Assembly (NCBI GenBank): GCA_963803335.1
Contig: CAWDME010000007.1
Span: 186,001-250,000 of the forward strand
Length of the DNA stretch: 64,000 nucleotides
Direction of reading: 5' to 3'
Source of the DNA: DASSUW01 sp963803335
GTDB taxonomy: Bacteria > Actinomycetota > Thermoleophilia > Solirubrobacterales > Solirubrobacteraceae
Position 1 is the first letter of the stretch; every line of letters starts with the position of its first letter. The notes beneath the pieces are model-generated. The model had not been told where the DNA came from. It saw only the letters and a program-made list of their open reading frames with translations, and made no database searches. Position numbers and translations under genes: made by a program. Positions 24,049-32,811 of this stretch are shown here, piece by piece.

Positions 24049-25297
24049 ATGGTGACGCAGGAGATTTCTCGCCGCATGCTGTTGAAGGGTGGCGGCGCAG
24101 CCGTTGCGGGGCTGACGGCGCTGCAGGTCGCCGGGCCGGCACGTGCCTTCCCGGGGCACGGGGCCGATCAGGTACTTCCGTGGCTGGATCAGCCGGCGCC
24201 GAACCCGGTGCCGGAGATCGCGCAGAACCTGCTGGTCTGGGAGGAGCTCGACTCGTGGATCACGCCGGCTGACGACTTCTTCGTCATCAGCCATTACGGC
24301 AATCCGGCGCTCGACGGCGCGAGCCACCGCTTGGCCATCGGCGGGCTGGTCGCGCGGCCGCGGACGCTGACGTTGGCCGACCTCAAGGCGCGTCCGCGGC
24401 GCGAGGTGACGTTCACGATGGAGTGTTCGGGCAACACGGGCCTGCCGTTCCTGATCGGCGCGGTCGGCAACGCCCGCTGGGCGGGGACGCCGCTGGCCCC
24501 GCTGCTCGCCCGTTCGGGCATCCTTGACACGGGCAGCGAGGTGGTGTTCTGGGGGTTTGACTCCGGACAAGGTGACCATCCGTGACAACGGCGGGGTGCT
24601 CGGCCCGGGCAAGACCGGCAGCGTCGCCCCTGACGGCAGCGGTGGGCTTGACCTGACGATCACCGAGCACTTTGCGCGCGCGATGTCGGTGGAGGAGGCG
24701 CTGAGCGCCGACAACCTTCTCTGCTACGAGATGAACGGCGTGCCGCTGCCCCGTGAGCACGGCTTCCCGCTGCGGCTGATCGCCCCCGGGTTCTACGGCG
24801 TGGCGAACGTGAAGTGGCTGACCCGCATCGAGGTCATCGACCAGCGCTACGCGGGCCGCTTCATGGCGCGTGACTACGTGACCATCCGCGAGGAGCAGCG
24901 CGGCGGCGAGACCGTCTGGACGTTCACGAACGTCAAGCACGACCGGCTGAAGTCGGCGCCGGCCAAGGTCACGCGCCACCGCAACCGCTACGCGATCATG
25001 GGCGCCGCGTGGGGCGCGCCGATCGCCGAGGTCGAGGTGCGGATCGACAAGGGCCCGTGGATGACCGCCTCACTCGACGACGAGCACCACCGGTCACGTG
25101 AGGGCGGCAAGTTCGCTTGGAGGTTCTGGAGGCTGAACTGGGACAAGCCTGTACCCGGCGAGCACACCATCACCTCGCGCGCCTACGACACCCACGGCAA
25201 CGTCCAGCCCGCGCCGGACGATCCGTACCTCGCGAGCAAGGTCACCTACTGGGAGAGCAACGGCCAGATCACTCGCCGCGTCCGCATTCCGGCTTAG
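24049..25297 (+). pseudogene. Sulfite-oxidase-like molybdopterin oxidoreductase, broken by a frameshift near 24551-24575
   Basis: The first frame (24049-24585) gives a Tat signal (SRRMLLKGGGAAVAGLTALQ), then a sulfite-oxidase-type Mo-binding domain with FVISHYGNP, LAIGGLV and VTFTMECSGNTG, whose cysteine would bind Mo. It ends in FWGFDSGQGDHP-stop. The second frame (open from 24524, +1) continues the same protein as VTIRDNGGVLGPG, NLLCYEMNG, GVANVKWLTRIEV and a dimerisation domain (EVRIDKGPWM) to 25297. One extra base, for example in GGGGG at 24551-24555 or GG at 24572-24573, would explain it. It could be a true pseudogene or a sequencing error. If intact it would be a periplasmic oxidoreductase of ~415 residues. 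Confidence 0.85.
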
Positions 25298-25335
25298 CCG
25301 TTGAGTCCGGATCCCGAGGCCGCGCGGCCGCGGCT

Positions 25336-25349
25336 GGGATTCGAACCCC
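25336..25349 (-). other. tRNA T-arm-like fragment
   Basis: On the minus strand this reads GGGGTTCGAATCCC, the classic T-arm core of a tRNA, but no D arm, anticodon arm or acceptor stem accompanies it. It may be a leftover attachment-site footprint or chance. Confidence 0.35.
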
Positions 25350-25362
25350 GCGCGCCGCGCCC

Positions 25363-25380
25363 TAGACTTGCCGGTTCGTG
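25363..25380 (+). promoter_or_regulatory. -10 element for leaderless lysC mRNA
   Basis: TAGACT at 25363-25368, 9 nt before the GTG at 25378, same layout as dnaX. Confidence 0.55.
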
Positions 25381-26640
25381 TCCGGCACCGTGGTCATGAA
25401 GTTCGGCGGGACGTCCGTCGCCGACGCCGAGCGCATCAAGCGCGCCGCACGGCGGATCGTGGCGGCCCGCGAGCAGGGTCACCGCGTCGTCGCGGTGCTG
25501 TCGGCGCGCGGCAAGACCACCGACGAGCTGATCTCGATGGCCGAGGAGGTTTCCACCACCCCGGACCCGCGCGAACTGGACATGCTGCTCTCCACCGGCG
25601 AGCGGATCTCCTGCGCGCTGTGCGCGATGGCGATCAACGACCTCGGCCACAAGGCGATCTCGCTGACCGGCTCGCAGGCCGGCATCGTCACCGACACCAG
25701 CCACACCAAGGCGCGCATCCTCGACGTCCGCGCCGACCGCATCCGCGCCGCGCTCGACGACGAGCTCGTCGTGCTCGTCGCGGGCTTCCAGGGGGTGTCG
25801 ACCGCCAAGGACGTCACCACGCTCGGCCGCGGCGGCTCGGACACGACGGCTGTGGCGCTCGCCGCGGCGGTCGAGGCCGAGGTGTGCGAGATCTACACGG
25901 ACGTCGCCGGCGTGTTCAGCGCCGACCCGCGGATCGTGCCCGACGCCCGCAAGCTGCCGGTCGTCTCGTTCGAGGAGATGCTCGAGATGTCGGCGTCCGG
26001 CGCCGGCGTTCTCCAGCTGCGCTCGGTGGAATACGCACGCAACCACGACATCAGGATCCATTGCCGCTCGTCGTTCACCGAGGAGCCCGGTACGTTCGTT
26101 GTCGGAGAAGAGGAGACGATGGAACGCCCGCTGATCACCGCCGTCACCCACTCGCGCGACGAGGCGCGGGTCACGTTGCTCGGCGTCCCCGACCACCCGG
26201 GCGTCGCCGGCCGCATCTTCACCGCGCTCGCCGACGCGAACGTCAACGTCGACATGATCATCCAGAACGAGCCGGTCTCCGAGGGCGCGTCGGCCGACAT
26301 GTCGTTCACCGTCCCGCGCAGCGACCTGCGCACCGCTCGGACCACGCTCGACACGATCGTCGGCGAGCAGGGGATCCGCGCCGTCGCCGAGGACCCCGAG
26401 ATGGGGAAGGTGTCGGTGGTCGGCGCGGGAATGAAGACGCATCCCGGCGTCGCCGCCAAGGTGTTCTCCACGCTCGGCGACGAGGAGATCAACATCGAGA
26501 TGATCTCGACCTCCCCGATCAAGATCTCGTGCGTGGTGGCCGGCGAGCACGTCGACCGCGCGGTTCGCGCCCTGCACACCGCCTTCGACCTCGGCGCCGA
26601 CCAGGTCGAGGCCGAGCATCCGTTCGGCGCGCGCGCATGA
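25378..26640 (+). CDS. lysC: Aspartate kinase
   Basis: A 420-residue enzyme that phosphorylates aspartate, the first step to lysine, threonine, methionine and diaminopimelate. The substrate and ATP motifs are MKFGGTSVADAERIK at the N-terminus, STGERIS near residue 80 and TLGRGGSDTTAVALAAA near 150. Two C-terminal ACT domains (VTLLGVPDHPGVAGRIF; VSVVGAGMKTHPGVAAKVF) are present, so feedback control by amino acids is expected. Unlike Bacillus or Corynebacterium lysC, no internal start for a separate beta subunit was looked for in detail. It overlaps asd by ATGA. Confidence 0.95.
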   Translation: MSGTVVMKFGGTSVADAERIKRAARRIVAAREQGHRVVAVLSARGKTTDELISMAEEVSTTPDPRELDMLLSTGERISCALCAMAINDLGHKAISLTGSQAGIVTDTSHTKARILDVRADRIRAALDDELVVLVAGFQGVSTAKDVTTLGRGGSDTTAVALAAAVEAEVCEIYTDVAGVFSADPRIVPDARKLPVVSFEEMLEMSASGAGVLQLRSVEYARNHDIRIHCRSSFTEEPGTFVVGEEETMERPLITAVTHSRDEARVTLLGVPDHPGVAGRIFTALADANVNVDMIIQNEPVSEGASADMSFTVPRSDLRTARTTLDTIVGEQGIRAVAEDPEMGKVSVVGAGMKTHPGVAAKVFSTLGDEEINIEMISTSPIKISCVVAGEHVDRAVRALHTAFDLGADQVEAEHPFGARA

Positions 26641-27638
26641 GCTACCGCGTTGCCGTCGTGGGCGCCACCGGCGCCGTTGGGACCGTGATGCTCGCCAAGC
26701 TGCGCGAGCGCAACTTCCCCGCCTCCGAGATCGTGCCGTTCGCGTCGGAGCGCTCCGCGGGCCGCGAGCTCGACGGCATGATCGTCCAGCCGCTCACGGA
26801 CGAGACGATCCAGGGCTTCGACCTCGCGATCTTCTCCGCCGGCGCATCGACCTCCGGCGAGTGGGCGCCGCGCTTCGTCGACGCCGGCGCCGTGGTCGTC
26901 GACAACTCGTCCAAGTGGCGGCGCGATCCGGAGATCCCGCTCGTGGTCGCCGAGGTCAACCCCGAGGCGCTCGACGAGCACCACGGCCTGATCGCCAACC
27001 CGAACTGCTCGACGATGCAGCTGATGCTCGCGCTCAAGCCGATCCACGACGCCGCCGGGATCGAGCGCCTGATCGTCTCCACCTACCAGTCGGTGTCCGG
27101 CACCGGCGTGAAGGCGGTCGAGGAGCTCGAGGCGCAGGCGCGCGCGGACCTGAACGGCGAGCCGCTGCCCAAGCCGCAGGTCTATCCGCACCCGATCGCG
27201 TTCAACGTGCTCGGCGGCGCCGGCAACTTCGTCGACGACCACACCGACGAAGAGCGCAAGATGATGTTCGAGACGCGCAAGATCCTCGGCGACGAGGACA
27301 TCGCGATCAACGTCACCTGCGTCCGCGTCCCGGTCCGCTACTGCCACTCGGAGTCCGTGACGGTGCAGACGCGCGAGCCGCTCAGCCTCGAGCGCGCCCG
27401 TGAGCTGCTCGGCGCGATGCCCGGCCTCACGATGGTCGAGCCCTATCCGACGGCGCTCGACTCGGCCGGCCGCGACGACGTCTTCGTCGGCCGCCTGCGG
27501 CGCGACCCTTCGCACGAGCGCGGGCTGTGCATGTGGATCGTCTCCGACAACCTCCTCAAGGGCGCCGCCACCAATGCGATCCAGATCGCCGAGGTGCTCC
27601 ACGAGCGCAATCTGGTCCGCGTTCCGACACGGGCCTAA
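26637..27638 (+). CDS. asd: Aspartate-semialdehyde dehydrogenase
   Basis: A 333-residue NADPH-dependent enzyme that reduces aspartyl phosphate, the step after LysC. The nucleotide-binding loop is VAVVGATGAVGTVML, the phosphate and substrate contacts SSKWRRDPEIPLVVAEVN, and the active-site cysteine is Cys124 in ANPNCSTMQL. GERK-type basic residues and CVRVPVRYCHSESV follow. Length is normal for the bacterial type. The ATG at 26637 sits in a 4-bp overlap with lysC, and the operon is closed by a clear terminator. Confidence 0.95.
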   Translation: MSYRVAVVGATGAVGTVMLAKLRERNFPASEIVPFASERSAGRELDGMIVQPLTDETIQGFDLAIFSAGASTSGEWAPRFVDAGAVVVDNSSKWRRDPEIPLVVAEVNPEALDEHHGLIANPNCSTMQLMLALKPIHDAAGIERLIVSTYQSVSGTGVKAVEELEAQARADLNGEPLPKPQVYPHPIAFNVLGGAGNFVDDHTDEERKMMFETRKILGDEDIAINVTCVRVPVRYCHSESVTVQTREPLSLERARELLGAMPGLTMVEPYPTALDSAGRDDVFVGRLRRDPSHERGLCMWIVSDNLLKGAATNAIQIAEVLHERNLVRVPTRA

Positions 27639-27730
27639 GAGAAGGTTTTCGCGCGCCTGAAGCGGGGCATCAACAGCGTCGCGAAAAGAACTTTCCTGGG
27701 GCGGACTGGGGTACGCCGAGAAAACGAGGA

Positions 27731-27757
27731 AGAGGACCCGGCATCGGGTCCTCTTTT
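27731..27757 (+). terminator. Rho-independent terminator after lysC-asd
   Basis: A 9-10 bp stem (GAGGACCCG, 27732-27740; CGGGTCCTC, 27745-27753) with loop GCAT is followed by TTTT. It is the clearest intrinsic terminator in the window. Confidence 0.9.
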
Positions 27758-27774
27758 CTCGTTAACTGCCGGGA

Positions 27775-28680
27775 ATGAGAAGAGCTCTGGTTCTAGCGTT
27801 CGCCGTCTTGCTGGCGGGCGCGAGCAGTGCCGCCGCCAAGCAGCCACCACTGTGGCGCGTCTACAACGACTCCCTCAGGGGAGCCAAGTACATCGACCTG
27901 ACGCACACGATCACGCCGCAGATCCCGGTGTGGACGGGCTTCGGGCCTGCCAAGTTCGAGCCGTCGGTGAGCCGGATCGACGGCCACACGTTCACCTACG
28001 CCCAGGACGGCTTCGAGGCCACCCGCTACACGCTGCAGACCGACCAGCTCGGCACGCAGCTCGACCCGCCCGCCCACTGGGCGCCGGAGTACGCGGGGAT
28101 CGACGAGCTGCCGCCGACGTTCGCCGTCCGCCCGCTCGTCGTGATCTCGATCGTGCCCCAGGTCAAGAAGGACTTCAACTACCAGATGACCGTGGCGGAC
28201 ATCCACAAGTGGGAGAAGCGCTACGGCCGCATCCCGGCCGGCAGCGTGGTGATGATCCGCTCCGACTGGTCAAAGCGCTGGCCGGACCCCGCGCTCGCGA
28301 CGCTGACCGAGTTCCCGGGCGTCAAGCTGGCGGCGCTGAAGTTCCTGCACCACAAGCGCCACATCCTCTTCCACGGCCACGAGCCACTCGACACCGACTC
28401 GACGCCGACGCTCGAGGGCGAGGCCTGGCTGATGCACCACGGGTACGCGCAGGCCGAGGGCGTCGACAACCTCAGCCGGGTCAAGCCGAAGGGCTGCCTG
28501 ATCGAGATCGGCTACCCGAAGTTCGGCGGCGGCCTGGGCGGCTACGCCCGCTTCATCGCGATCTGCCCGCCGAGCTGGAAGCACGGCGTGCGCGTCGGCC
28601 AGCTGCCGGAGGCGCCGCTGCGCAAGTACAGCAGCGACCTGCAGTGGGACACGAGCCTGGGGATGCGGACGCGCCCGTAG
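27775..28680 (+). CDS. Secreted cyclase-family metal-dependent hydrolase
   Basis: A 301-residue protein of the cyclase / kynurenine-formamidase-like family with a signal peptide (LVLAFAVLLAGASSAAA, cleavage near residue 21). The family motif HxGTHxDxPxH is altered to QLGTQLDPPAH at ~residue 97: the two outer histidines of the first half are glutamines while Asp and the last His remain. Later segments (GSVVMIRSDWSKRW, LIEIGYPKFGG) also fit the fold. It is therefore probably a metal enzyme with changed coordination or specificity. It stands alone between a terminator and a convergent operon. Confidence 0.78.
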   Translation: MRRALVLAFAVLLAGASSAAAKQPPLWRVYNDSLRGAKYIDLTHTITPQIPVWTGFGPAKFEPSVSRIDGHTFTYAQDGFEATRYTLQTDQLGTQLDPPAHWAPEYAGIDELPPTFAVRPLVVISIVPQVKKDFNYQMTVADIHKWEKRYGRIPAGSVVMIRSDWSKRWPDPALATLTEFPGVKLAALKFLHHKRHILFHGHEPLDTDSTPTLEGEAWLMHHGYAQAEGVDNLSRVKPKGCLIEIGYPKFGGGLGGYARFIAICPPSWKHGVRVGQLPEAPLRKYSSDLQWDTSLGMRTRP

Positions 28681-28684
28681 CTCG

Positions 28685-29584
28685 CTAGACGGACGCCACG
28701 ACTGACGTAGACCAGTCGATCACGGAGCTGGGCTTCACGACGTGCTTGCCGAAGCCCAGCTCCTTCGGCTCCAGGCCGAAGGCGAGGCCGACGAGCTGCG
28801 GCAGGTGCAGCACCGGCATCCCGAGCTGCCGCCCGACGACGCGCTCGGCGCCTGGCTGCTGCAGGTCGAGGTTGAGGTGGCACAGCGGGCACGGCGTGAC
28901 GAGGCAGTCCGCCTCGGCGTCGATCGCGTCGCCGATGTGGCGGCCTGCCTGCTTGAGCGAAGCCTCCTTGTTCATCGTGATGATCGGGAAGCCGCAGCAC
29001 TTGTACTGGCCGGCGTAGTCGACGACCGTGCCGCCGAGGGCCTCGATCAGCAGGTGCAGGTAGGTGTCGCGCGGGTTGTCGCGGCTGATCCCCAGCCGGT
29101 CGGTAGGCCGCACGATGTAGCAGCCGTAGAAGGGGCCCACGCGCAGGTCGGTGAGCGGCCGCTTGACCTTGGCCTTGATCGTGTCGAGCCCGATCTCCTC
29201 GACCATCAGCCACAGGAAGTGCTTGTTGACGATGCCCTTGCGGTACTCGAGGCTCTCGCTGGCCAGCGTCTCGTTGATGTGGCCGCGGTACTCGGTGTTC
29301 GCGTCGAGCCGCTCCTGGCACTCGCTCTGCGCGCCCTGGCAGGTCGAGCAGATGTTCATCATCAGGTCAGCGCCGTCGACCTGCTGGGCGAGCGCGAACG
29401 TGCGCGCGTTGAGGGTGTCGGCAAGCTCCTGGTTGTGCTCGGCGATGACGCCGGCGCCGCAGCAGGAGGCGCGGTCGAGCTCGACCAGCTCGATGTCGAG
29501 CAGCGGGGCGACCTGCGCCATCGAGCCGTGCAGCTCAGGGGTGAAGCCCCGGCTCACGCAGCCGGGCCAGTAGGCGACCTTCAC
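28685..29584 (-). CDS. CCG-domain (HdrB-like) subunit of succinate dehydrogenase (SdhE/SdhC-like)
   Basis: A 299-residue protein with two cysteine-rich CCG domains, the type that binds a noncubane iron-sulfur cluster in heterodisulfide reductase B. The cysteine sets are WPGCVSRG, ASCCGAGVI and ICSTCQGAQSEC in the first half, and YGCYIVRP, YKCCGFPII and TPCPLCHLNL in the second. In type-E succinate:quinone reductases such a subunit replaces the usual haem-binding anchors. The GTG start overlaps the sdhB stop (GTGA). No SdhC/SdhD-like helix-bundle gene lies nearby. Confidence 0.85.
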   Translation of the reverse strand: MKVAYWPGCVSRGFTPELHGSMAQVAPLLDIELVELDRASCCGAGVIAEHNQELADTLNARTFALAQQVDGADLMMNICSTCQGAQSECQERLDANTEYRGHINETLASESLEYRKGIVNKHFLWLMVEEIGLDTIKAKVKRPLTDLRVGPFYGCYIVRPTDRLGISRDNPRDTYLHLLIEALGGTVVDYAGQYKCCGFPIITMNKEASLKQAGRHIGDAIDAEADCLVTPCPLCHLNLDLQQPGAERVVGRQLGMPVLHLPQLVGLAFGLEPKELGFGKHVVKPSSVIDWSTSVVASV

Positions 29585-30639
29585 TCCGGGCTCCTCTCCT
29601 CGTCGGCGTCGTCTTCGTAGCCGACGACGTAGAGGTTGAGCTCGAAGCGCTCGCCCTTGCCGTCGACCTGCTCGAAGATCCGCTTGACGTCGTTGGGCGC
29701 CTTGTGCGGGTGCGTGAGCGCCTTCGCCGGGGTCACCTTGCCGCGCTGGAGCGCCTTGAGGATCACCGGCAGCGAGTCGAGCAGCTCGGGCACGGCGCGT
29801 GGATGGAACTTGCCCCCGTAGGAGTCGGGCAGCAGGTCCGCCTCGTGCAGCAGGCCGTTGCGCTTGATGTTGTTCACGAACGCCATCTCGTGGCGGTGGC
29901 CGTTGTTGCGGTCGTCGATGCCGTGGTCGTCGCCGGCGATCCGCCGCAGCCGCATGATCTGGCTCATCGGGGCGACGCCCTTCGGGCACGCCTCGATGCA
30001 GTTGAAGCAGTGCGTGCAGTCGTAGATGCCGTGCGGGTCCTCCGAGAGGTCCTTGAGGCGGTCGTACTGCTGCCCGTCACGCGGGTCGCCGACGAAGCGG
30101 TAGGCCTTGGCGAGCGCGGCCGGGCCGATGAACAGCGGGTCGACCTCCATCGAGAGGCAGTCCGACACGCAGGCGCCGCACTGGATGCACGCCATCGACT
30201 GCGTGATGTCGATCATCGAATCCGGCGGGACGACGTACTCGCGGTCCGGCGGGGCGCCGTCGGGCAGCAGCCACGGCGTGACGCGCTGGATCTTCGACCA
30301 GTGGACCGCGTCCATGTCGACGATCAGGTCCTTGAGCACCGGCATGTTGCCCATCGGCTCGACGACGATCGCCCCGTCGGGCGCCGTCTCGGCCGCCTTG
30401 TCGAGGTGCGTGTGGCAGGCGAGCGTGGGCTTGCCGTTGATGCGCACGCCGCAGGAGCCGCAGATGGCGGCCCGGCACGAGCAGCGGATGCCGATCGAGC
30501 CGTCCTGCGTGTCGCGCGCGTTCAGGATCCCGTCGAGCACCGAGCGGTGCCCGTCCAGGTCGATCGTGAAGTCGTCCCAGTGGGCCGCCTCGCCGGACTC
30601 CGGTGAGTACCGGCGGATTCTCAGGGTGTATTCAGCCAT
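29581..30639 (-). CDS. sdhB: Succinate dehydrogenase / fumarate reductase iron-sulfur subunit
   Basis: A 352-residue electron-transfer subunit. The [2Fe-2S] ligands are in IRCSCRAAICGSCGVRING plus CHTH, and the [4Fe-4S] and third cluster ligands in CIQCGACVSDC and CTHCFNCIEACPKG. An extra C-terminal ~100 residues follow the normal family end (typical length ~240-250), running through HPRAVPELLDSLPVILKALQRGK. This resembles the longer SdhB of SdhABE-type complexes. It lies 3 bp behind sdhA and overlaps the CCG-domain gene, so the three form one operon. Confidence 0.93.
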   Translation of the reverse strand: MAEYTLRIRRYSPESGEAAHWDDFTIDLDGHRSVLDGILNARDTQDGSIGIRCSCRAAICGSCGVRINGKPTLACHTHLDKAAETAPDGAIVVEPMGNMPVLKDLIVDMDAVHWSKIQRVTPWLLPDGAPPDREYVVPPDSMIDITQSMACIQCGACVSDCLSMEVDPLFIGPAALAKAYRFVGDPRDGQQYDRLKDLSEDPHGIYDCTHCFNCIEACPKGVAPMSQIMRLRRIAGDDHGIDDRNNGHRHEMAFVNNIKRNGLLHEADLLPDSYGGKFHPRAVPELLDSLPVILKALQRGKVTPAKALTHPHKAPNDVKRIFEQVDGKGERFELNLYVVGYEDDADEERSPE

Positions 30640-30642
30640 GTG

Positions 30643-32334
30643 TCAGTACGTCCGCTCCTGCGGCTCCCACTTGGTGAGGGTCACGGGTGCGTATTCCACC
30701 TTCGGCGGGCCGCCTCCGTTGACGGACAGGGTGATGTGCTTGAGCCAGTCGTCGTCATTGCGCTTGGGGAAGTCGAGCCGGAACTGGGCGCCGCGTGACT
30801 CCTTGCGCTCCAGCGCGGCCACGACGATGCATTCCGCCACGTCGAGCATGTACCCGAGCTCGATGGCCCCGAGCACATCGTGGTTGAAGACCGTGCCGTG
30901 GTCGTCGATGCACGCGCCCGCGGCCTCGTCCTTGAGCCGCTGGATGACCTCGTGGGCCTCCGTCAGGCCCGCCTCGTCGCGGAAGACGGCGCACTTCTCG
31001 TTCATCATCGTGCCGAGCTCGTCCTTGATCGCCGAGATCCGGCGACCGCCGGAGTCGGTCCTGCGGAGGATGCCGTCGATCATGCGCTGCTCGTCGGCCA
31101 GCGCGGCGTAGGAGGGGGAGGGCATGGCCATGCCGAGCGCCCGCCGGGCCGCGTGCTCGCCGGAGCGGCGGCCGAAGATCAGCGTGTCGAGCAGCGAGTT
31201 CGCCCCGAGGCGGTTGCCGCCGTGGACCGACACGCAGGCGACCTCGCCGGCCGCGTAGAGGCCCGGGATCCCCGTGAGGCCCCAGATGTCGGTCTTGACG
31301 CCGCCCATGATGTAGTGGCAGCCGGGGCGGATGTGGATCGGCTCGCGGGTGATGTCGACGCCCGCGAAGTCACGCCCGATGTTGACGATCTCGCGCAGGG
31401 CCTCGAGCGTGCGCTTGCGCGGCACCTTGGTGATGTCGAGCGCCACCGTGCCGTCCGGGAAGCCGCGCCCCTCGTTGATCTCGGTCTGCTCCGAGCGCGA
31501 GACGACGTCGCGCGAGGCGAGCTCGAGCTTGTTGGGCGCGTACTTCTCCATGAAGCGCTCGCCCTCGGCGTTGTAGAGGTGCGCGCCCTCGCCGCGGGCG
31601 CCCTCGGTGATGAGGATCCCGTTCCCGGCCAGCGTGGTCGGGTGGTACTGGATCATCTCCATGTCCATCAGCGGGGCGCCTATGCGGAAGCTCTGGGCGA
31701 TGCCGTCGCCAGTGCAGATGAGCGCGTTGGTGGTCGGCTTGAAGCACTGGCCGGCGCCGCCGGACGCCTGGATCGTCGCCTTGGCGGCGAACAGCTCCAT
31801 CGAGCCGTCACGGATGTTGCGGGCCACCGCGCCGCAGCACTCTCCCTGGTCGTCTTGTACGAGCGCGGTGACGAACCACTCCTCGTAGCGGTCGATCTGC
31901 TCGTGGTACTTCATGAGCTGCTCGTAGAGCACGTGCAGCAGCGCCTGGCCGGTGATGTCGGCCACGTAGTAGGTGCGTGCCGCCGACGCGCCGCCGAACG
32001 CCCGCGTCCCGAGGTGCCCGCTGTCGCTGCGGTGGAAGGTGACGCCCTGGTGCTCGAGCCACAGCACCTCGCCGGGCGCCTCCCGGCACATGACCTCGAT
32101 CGCGTCCTGGTCGCCGAGGTAGTCCGAGCCCTTGACGGTGTCGAACGCGTGCGACTCCCACGAGTCATCCGGTTTCAGCGCGGCGTTGATCCCGCCGGCG
32201 GCCGCGTTCGAGTGCGAGCGCACTGGGTGGACCTTGGACATGATGGCCACCGTCGCGCCCTCCTTGGCCGCGGCCAGCGCCGCGCGCTGGCCGGCAAGGC
32301 CGGCGCCGATGATCAGGACGTCATGGGCGGGCAT
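30643..32334 (-). CDS. sdhA: Succinate dehydrogenase / fumarate reductase flavoprotein subunit
   Basis: A 563-residue FAD enzyme that oxidises succinate to fumarate (or the reverse). The FAD-binding motif is VLIIGAGLAGQRAALAAAKEG at the N-terminus, and the flavin-linking histidine lies in VRSHSNAAAGGINAAL. Substrate-site motifs are HPTTLAGNGILITEGARGEG and CHYIMGGVKTD. The C-terminal helical domain (RDEAGL, FRLDFPKRNDDDWLKH) is typical. The ATG at 32334 is supported by TAATCT 8 nt upstream. It diverges from the receiver-domain gene at 32439. Confidence 0.95.
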   Translation of the reverse strand: MPAHDVLIIGAGLAGQRAALAAAKEGATVAIMSKVHPVRSHSNAAAGGINAALKPDDSWESHAFDTVKGSDYLGDQDAIEVMCREAPGEVLWLEHQGVTFHRSDSGHLGTRAFGGASAARTYYVADITGQALLHVLYEQLMKYHEQIDRYEEWFVTALVQDDQGECCGAVARNIRDGSMELFAAKATIQASGGAGQCFKPTTNALICTGDGIAQSFRIGAPLMDMEMIQYHPTTLAGNGILITEGARGEGAHLYNAEGERFMEKYAPNKLELASRDVVSRSEQTEINEGRGFPDGTVALDITKVPRKRTLEALREIVNIGRDFAGVDITREPIHIRPGCHYIMGGVKTDIWGLTGIPGLYAAGEVACVSVHGGNRLGANSLLDTLIFGRRSGEHAARRALGMAMPSPSYAALADEQRMIDGILRRTDSGGRRISAIKDELGTMMNEKCAVFRDEAGLTEAHEVIQRLKDEAAGACIDDHGTVFNHDVLGAIELGYMLDVAECIVVAALERKESRGAQFRLDFPKRNDDDWLKHITLSVNGGGPPKVEYAPVTLTKWEPQERTY

Positions 32335-32348
32335 GGCGCCGAAGATTA
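32332..32348 (-). promoter_or_regulatory. -10 element for leaderless sdhA mRNA
   Basis: TAATCT at 32343-32348 (minus strand), 8 nt before the ATG at 32334. Confidence 0.55.
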
Positions 32349-32426
32349 GTTGCCTGCGCTCCGTCCGGTCGCGCCCCCGTACCAGACGACCCGCGGTCAC
32401 TTTCCTGACCTGTAAACGGTTCGTTG

Positions 32427-32441
32427 TAGCGTTCGACCATG
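32427..32441 (+). promoter_or_regulatory. -10 element for leaderless receiver gene
   Basis: TAGCGT at 32427-32432, 6 nt before the ATG at 32439. Confidence 0.55.
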
Positions 32442-32807
32442 CCCGTGCGCGTCATGATCGTCGACGACCACGCGGACGTGCGGTTCCTGCTCCGCGCGAT
32501 CATCGAGGACGCTGAAGAGGACGTCGCCGTCGTCGGCGACGCCGATGGCGTGCGGGCCGCGCTGGAGTCGATCGACCAGCTCGACCCGGACGTCGTGGTG
32601 CTCGACGCGGTGATGCCGATCGTCAGCGGCCTCGAGGCGGCGCCGATGATCCGGGCGCGCCGGCCGGGCCAGCGGATCGTGCTCTGCAGCGCGCTCGTCG
32701 ACGACGAGGTGCGCGAGAAGGCGGAGGCCGCGGGGATCGCCGCCTGCGTCTCCAAGGACGACATGGAGGACATCCCGCGCATCGCGGTCGCGCTCGCGAG
32801 AGAGTAG
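32439..32807 (+). CDS. Single-domain response regulator (receiver only)
   Basis: A 122-residue CheY-like protein. The acidic pair is Asp9-Asp10, the phosphoacceptor is Asp56 in VVVLDAVMP, Ser84 takes the conserved Ser/Thr place (VLCSAL) and Lys106 is the conserved lysine (VSKDD). There is no output domain and no histidine kinase gene nearby, so it must take phosphate from, or pass signals to, a partner encoded elsewhere. It lies 4 bp before the AfsR-like regulator and is probably co-transcribed with it. Confidence 0.92.
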   Translation: MPVRVMIVDDHADVRFLLRAIIEDAEEDVAVVGDADGVRAALESIDQLDPDVVVLDAVMPIVSGLEAAPMIRARRPGQRIVLCSALVDDEVREKAEAAGIAACVSKDDMEDIPRIAVALARE

Positions 32808-32811
32808 GCGC

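Noticed and set aside
23826..24272. Plus-strand frame of 148 codons spanning the gap and the start of the sulfite-oxidase-like gene
   Set aside because: It has no ribosome-binding site, overlaps the Tat signal region in another frame and has Arg/Ala/Gly shadow composition.
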